Below are positions 60,386 through 64,000 of a DNA stretch of 64,000 bases, piece after piece. The translations under genes were made by a program, and so were the position numbers. Within the stretch, counting starts at the first letter, position 1; every line of letters starts with the position of its first letter. The notes under the pieces were generated by a model. That model saw only the letters and a program-made list of their open reading frames with translations. It made no database searches and was not told where the DNA came from. The stretch covers positions 496,001 to 560,000 of the forward strand of contig CBDAQP010000003.1 in NCBI GenBank assembly GCA_965199245.1. The letters are read 5' to 3'. The DNA comes from Carbonatibacter sp965199245 (GTDB taxonomy: Bacteria > Pseudomonadota > Alphaproteobacteria > Kiloniellales > Kiloniellaceae).

Positions 60386-60838
60386 TCACAGCAAGGCTGT
60401 CCGCACCAGCACCCCGGCCTTGCCAAAGTCCATCTGCCCGCTGTAGCGTTCCTTAAGCACGGACATGACCACCCCCATATCGCGCAGAGATTTTGCCTCA
60501 CAGGCCGAGAGGGCTTCACGCACAGCGGATTCAATCGCGTCTTCGTCCATCTGTTCGGGAAGGAAGGACGCAATCACTGCCATTTCATTTTTTTCACGCG
60601 CGACCAATTCATCGCGTCCGGCCTTTTCATACAGGGCAATCGACTCGCGTCGCTGGCGCAACATTTTGTGCAACAGTTCGGCAATAGCGTCTTCGTCCAG
60701 TTGGTCTTTTTCTTCGGCACGGGCGGCAATATCCCTATCCTTAATGGCCGCCAGGATCAGGCGCAACGTGGACAGGCGCACCTGATCCTTTTCACGCAGG
60801 GCAATTTTGAGAGCCTCGCTCAAGGCAGTCCGCAACAT
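60386..60838 (-). CDS. yqeY: GatB/YqeY domain-containing protein
   Basis: This 150-residue protein starts MLRTALSEALKIALREKDQV, then LRLILAAIKDRDIAAR, LLHKMLRQRRESIALYEKAG and a tail with MGVVMSVLKERYSGQMDFGK. It resembles the tail domain of GatB that contacts tRNA, but its own role is unknown. ATG 60838 begins the family N-terminus; upstream codons are open but unsupported. In related genomes yqeY directly precedes dnaG; here three genes intervene. Confidence 0.9.
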   Translation of the reverse strand: MLRTALSEALKIALREKDQVRLSTLRLILAAIKDRDIAARAEEKDQLDEDAIAELLHKMLRQRRESIALYEKAGRDELVAREKNEMAVIASFLPEQMDEDAIESAVREALSACEAKSLRDMGVVMSVLKERYSGQMDFGKAGVLVRTALL

Positions 60839-60983
60839 AGAAAACTCCGCGAAATGTTCAAACAAGGCCCGCACCATACCCCACGACAAAAAAATGGCAA
60901 AGACCTTTGTTTAAGATTTTGTTTACGCTTAATCATTTCTTACCAATATGACAAACGGGCACGACATGAGGCGGCGGAGATGC

Positions 60984-61012
60984 TTGACCTGACAGATTGT
61001 GAAGAGTATAGA
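60984..61012 (+). promoter_or_regulatory. Sigma-70 promoter for carAB
   Basis: A TTGACC -35 box (60984-60989), a 17-base spacer and a TATAGA -10 box (61007-61012) lie about 78 bases before carA in the divergent yqeY-carA spacer. The match to consensus is good, but the site is untested. Confidence 0.6.
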
Positions 61013-61089
61013 CGGCGTTCAGTCATCATGGCTTTGGTCTTCGCTCAAGCCTCCCTCATGTCTGAACCCCATTTTTCGGGAATACGCCC

Positions 61090-62316
61090 ATGCCAAATTC
61101 GACAGCGTCGCACAGCTCCGGACAAAGGGGGGCTGTTGAGTCCTGCACCCAACCCGCCGACACCCAACCCGATGGCGCGAGTGCTGTTCTTGTCCTCGAA
61201 GACGGCACTACGCTCTGGGGACAGGGATTGGGACGCGAAGGCCACGCGGTGGGGGAGGTCTGTTTTAATACAGCCATGACAGGTTATCAGGAAATTATGA
61301 CCGACCCCTCCTATGCCGGGCAACTCATTACCTTTACCTTTCCCCACATTGGCAATGTCGGAACCAATGATGCCGATGTCGAAGGCTTGGCACCGACTCC
61401 GGCCTGTCTGGGTGGCATTTTCCGCATGGATGTCACCGAACCGTCGAACTGGCGGGCGCAGACCCACCTGAACCAGTGGCTTGAACAGCAAAATCTGATT
61501 GCCCTGAGCGGTGTTGACACCCGCGCCCTGACCCGCCGCATTCGCGATCGGGGTGCGCCCAAGGGATGCCTCGCCCACAACCGGGCAGGGGATTTCGATC
61601 TAGAAGTCCTTCACGCACGCGCGCAAGATTGGACAGGGTTAGAAGGCTGTGACCTCGCCAAAAGCGTCAGCAGAACGCAGGCACAGGGCTGGAACGAAAA
61701 ACGCTGGCGCGATGGTAGCAATCGCCCCGACAAACCGTTCAGGGTTGTGGTTGTTGATTTTGGGGTCAAGCGCAATATCCTCCGCGCCCTGACCTCCCAA
61801 GGTTGCACCCTAACGGTTCTGCCTGCAACCAGCAGTGCCGACGATATTTTGTCTCACAAGCCTGATGGTGTTTTTCTGTCCAACGGCCCCGGCGATCCGG
61901 CGGCGACAGGGGCCTATGCCCTGCCCATGATTCGCGCTCTCTTGGCGCAGGACGACCTACCGCTGTTTGGAATTTGTTTGGGTCATCAACTTTTGGCTCT
62001 GGCTTTGGGGGCAAAAACCAAAAAAATGGCCCTGGGTCACAGGGGGGCAAATCACCCTGTGCGCGACCACACCACAGGAAAGGTCGAAATTACCAGCCAA
62101 AACCACGGCTTTGTCGTCGATCACGACAGCCTGCCCGCCGGGGTTGTCCAGACCCACGTTTCGCTTTTTGATGGCACTAATCAGGGCCTCGCCCTCAACA
62201 AACGTCCGGTTTTTTCGGTGCAATACCACCCTGAAGCCTCCCCCGGACCGCAAGACAGCCATTATCTTTTTGACCGATTCCGCCAGGCCATGGACAATCG
62301 TCGCCAAACCCCTTGA
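61090..62316 (+). CDS. carA: Carbamoyl-phosphate synthase small subunit
   Basis: This 408-residue glutamine amidotransferase subunit feeds ammonia to CarB for arginine and pyrimidine synthesis. The N-terminal domain has GEVCFNTAMTGYQEIMTDPS. The class I glutaminase domain has FLSNGPGDPAA, the nucleophile in LFGICLGHQLLALALG, and the His-Glu pair in QYHPEASPGP. The first 30 residues from ATG 61090 (PNSTASHSSGQRG) are low in conservation, so the true start could be internal. carB follows after 35 bases. Confidence 0.95.
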   Translation: MPNSTASHSSGQRGAVESCTQPADTQPDGASAVLVLEDGTTLWGQGLGREGHAVGEVCFNTAMTGYQEIMTDPSYAGQLITFTFPHIGNVGTNDADVEGLAPTPACLGGIFRMDVTEPSNWRAQTHLNQWLEQQNLIALSGVDTRALTRRIRDRGAPKGCLAHNRAGDFDLEVLHARAQDWTGLEGCDLAKSVSRTQAQGWNEKRWRDGSNRPDKPFRVVVVDFGVKRNILRALTSQGCTLTVLPATSSADDILSHKPDGVFLSNGPGDPAATGAYALPMIRALLAQDDLPLFGICLGHQLLALALGAKTKKMALGHRGANHPVRDHTTGKVEITSQNHGFVVDHDSLPAGVVQTHVSLFDGTNQGLALNKRPVFSVQYHPEASPGPQDSHYLFDRFRQAMDNRRQTP

Positions 62317-62351
62317 CTCCCCCCCCTTTTGCCAAAAGCGAAGCTCGAACC

Positions 62352-64000
62352 ATGCCGAAAAGAACAGATATTTCTTCTATCATGATTATTGGGGCTGGCC
62401 CGATTGTCATCGGTCAAGCCTGCGAGTTTGATTATTCCGGGGCGCAGGCATGCAAGGCCCTACGCGCAGAGGGATACCGTATTATTCTAGTCAATTCCAA
62501 CCCCGCGACCATCATGACAGACCCGGATCTGGCAGATGCGACCTATGTCGAACCCATCACGCCAGAAATGGTCGAAAAAATCATCGCACGAGAAAAACCA
62601 GATGCCTTGCTGCCGACAATGGGAGGACAAACGGCCCTGAATACGGGCTTGGCCCTTGCCCGTTCCGGTGCGCTGGATCGTCACGGCGTCGAATTGATTG
62701 GTGCGCGCGCCGATGTGATTGAAAAGGCCGAAGACCGTCAGCTTTTCCGCGATGCCATGGATAAAATTGGCCTCAAATCCCCGCGTTCGCGGGTGGTGCA
62801 GAGCCTCGACGATGCCCGCGCAGCCCTTGATTTCGTTGGCCTGCCCGCGATTATCCGCCCCTCCTTTACCCTTGGCGGAACGGGCGGGGGGATTGCCTAT
62901 AACGCACAGGAATTTGACACCATCGTTCAGGGTGGATTGAAAGCCTCCCCCACCCGCGAAGTCTTGATCGAACAATCCGTTTTAGGTTGGAAAGAATACG
63001 AGATGGAAGTTGTCCGCGATAAAGCCGATAACTGCATTATCATCTGTGCCATTGAAAACATTGACCCGATGGGGGTGCATACTGGCGATTCCATGACGGT
63101 CGCCCCGGCTCTGACCCTGACAGACAAGGAATATCAACTCTTGCGCGATGCCTCCATTGCAACACTGCGCGAAATAGGTGTCGAAACGGGTGGATCGAAC
63201 GTCCAGTTCGGCATTAACCCTGACAATGGCGAAATTGTTGTCATTGAAATGAACCCCCGCGTTTCACGCTCCTCGGCCTTGGCATCCAAGGCAACTGGCT
63301 TTCCGATTGCCAAGATTGCCGCCAAGCTCGCCGTCGGCTTTACACTGGATGAATTGCAAAACGACATGACCGCCCCCCCTGAGGACGGGAACAGTGACCA
63401 ACGTGTCATTCCGGCATCTTTTGAACCGACCCTTGATTATGTTGTCACCAAGATTCCGCGCTTTGCCTTTGAAAAGTTCCCGGGCGCAGAAGACTACCTG
63501 ACGACGTCGATGAAATCGGTCGGCGAAGTCATGTCGATTGGACGGTGCTTTGCCGAATCGGTGCAAAAGGCTCTGCGTTCTTTAGAAACGGGCTTAAGCG
63601 GCTTTGACGAACTCACCATTGAGGGCGCGGTCGATTCAAATGGTCAGGCTGATTACGATGCGGTGCGGGCCTTTCTGTCCCGCCCGACAAAGGATCGTCT
63701 CCTTGCCATTGCACAGGCCTTCCGCCACGGCCTGAGTGTTGAAGATATTTTTGCGGTGACAAAATTTGACCCGTGGTTCCTGCGACAAATTGAACAGATT
63801 GTTCAAACAGAACAGAATATTCAGGGTCAAGGTCTGCCCACAACACGCCAGGGCTTGCACCGCCTCAAACGCATGGGTTTTTCCGATGCGCGTCTGGGAG
63901 CCTTAACCGGTTTGGGGGAAGAGGCCGTGCGCACGCGCCGTCAAGCCCTGAATCTGCACCCTGTTTATAAGCGCATTGATAGCTGTGCCGGGGAATTTCC
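62352..64000 (+). CDS. carB: Carbamoyl-phosphate synthase large subunit, 5' part
   Basis: The gene is open from ATG 62352 to the window edge, giving 549 of about 1070 expected residues. The first ATP-grasp half is complete: IMIIGAGPIVIGQACEFDYS, VNSNPATIMTDPDLAD, TMGGQTALNTGL, RPSFTLGGTGGGIA, and ENIDPMGVHTGDS with VIEMNPRVSRSSALASKATG. The oligomerisation region is entered. It forms carbamoyl phosphate from bicarbonate, ammonia and two ATP. Cut only by the window. Confidence 0.97.
   Translation, partial: MPKRTDISSIMIIGAGPIVIGQACEFDYSGAQACKALRAEGYRIILVNSNPATIMTDPDLADATYVEPITPEMVEKIIAREKPDALLPTMGGQTALNTGLALARSGALDRHGVELIGARADVIEKAEDRQLFRDAMDKIGLKSPRSRVVQSLDDARAALDFVGLPAIIRPSFTLGGTGGGIAYNAQEFDTIVQGGLKASPTREVLIEQSVLGWKEYEMEVVRDKADNCIIICAIENIDPMGVHTGDSMTVAPALTLTDKEYQLLRDASIATLREIGVETGGSNVQFGINPDNGEIVVIEMNPRVSRSSALASKATGFPIAKIAAKLAVGFTLDELQNDMTAPPEDGNSDQRVIPASFEPTLDYVVTKIPRFAFEKFPGAEDYLTTSMKSVGEVMSIGRCFAESVQKALRSLETGLSGFDELTIEGAVDSNGQADYDAVRAFLSRPTKDRLLAIAQAFRHGLSVEDIFAVTKFDPWFLRQIEQIVQTEQNIQGQGLPTTRQGLHRLKRMGFSDARLGALTGLGEEAVRTRRQALNLHPVYKRIDSCAGEF

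Noticed and set aside
1..64000. tRNA, rRNA or riboswitch genes
   Set aside because: I looked for T-loop-like strings and conserved riboswitch cores and saw none that fold convincingly; a covariance scan would be needed to be sure.

Overview
The window looks like a chromosomal segment of an alphaproteobacterium, most likely from the Rhodospirillales side of the class. The main support is the core block at the right end. A carA-carB pair diverges from a leftward yqeY ... dnaG-rpoD series, a gene order I associate with that group, and the RpoD, DnaG and ribosomal proteins L20/L35 read as alphaproteobacterial types. Base composition is moderate in G+C, with sharp AT-rich islands in a few glycan genes. 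I saw no tRNA, rRNA or CRISPR array.

Layout. (1) 1-586: the 3' end of a frameshifted DUF3800-type gene. (2) 743-11134, minus strand: one giant autotransporter of 3463 residues, with a beta-roll passenger built from repeated modules, an Asp/Gly-rich tandem repeat of about 27 units and a C-terminal barrel. (3) 11448-13540: a chimeric, frameshifted gene joining a glycosyltransferase N-terminus to an NtrC-type regulator, facing a decayed receiver-domain gene. (4) 13904-18687: kefF-kefC and speA. (5) 18714-44119: a large surface-glycan locus. It contains an ABC exporter, galE, manC, gmd, many glycosyltransferases (GT2, GT4, GT10, GT11), an FkbM methyltransferase, an O-antigen-ligase/polymerase-like membrane protein and two asnB genes. 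rplT-rpmI sits inside it on the other strand. (6) 41102-41400 and 44120-45221: remnants of IS1595-like and IS630-like elements. (7) 45539-53661: a small 'virulence factor' family gene, a wrecked chemotaxis receptor, an ACR3 arsenite exporter, and a TctC-TctC-TctB-TctA tricarboxylate transport operon followed by an AbrB-family membrane gene. (8) 53673-60838, minus strand: rpoD, dnaG, a HaeII-like restriction-modification pair, an Asp/Glu racemase and yqeY. (9) 61090-end: carA and the 5' part of carB.

How the genes work together. The glycan locus supplies nucleotide sugars (GalE, ManC, Gmd), assembles a fucose-containing surface polymer (GT2/GT4/GT10/GT11), and probably exports and ligates it (ABC flippase, polymerase/ligase-like protein). 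Its structure is a mosaic. A 1441-bp GT11-GT10 cassette is present twice, two GT2 types recur as free-standing, fused and truncated copies, and stubs of gene starts lie in the spacers. The locus therefore looks shaped by repeated duplication and recombination.

The two signals I would look at first are these. (a) A dispersed palindromic repeat family has three diverged copies, at 13696, 21352 and 32574 (reverse). One lies in frame inside galE, resembling the protein-invading palindromic elements of Rickettsia but in a different sequence family. (b) The hexamer RGCGCY, the target expected for the HaeII-like system in the window, is strongly avoided: I found only two sites by eye, against many RGCGCR strings. 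Frameshifts in homopolymers are common in the decayed genes. Some may be real decay and some may be sequencing error.
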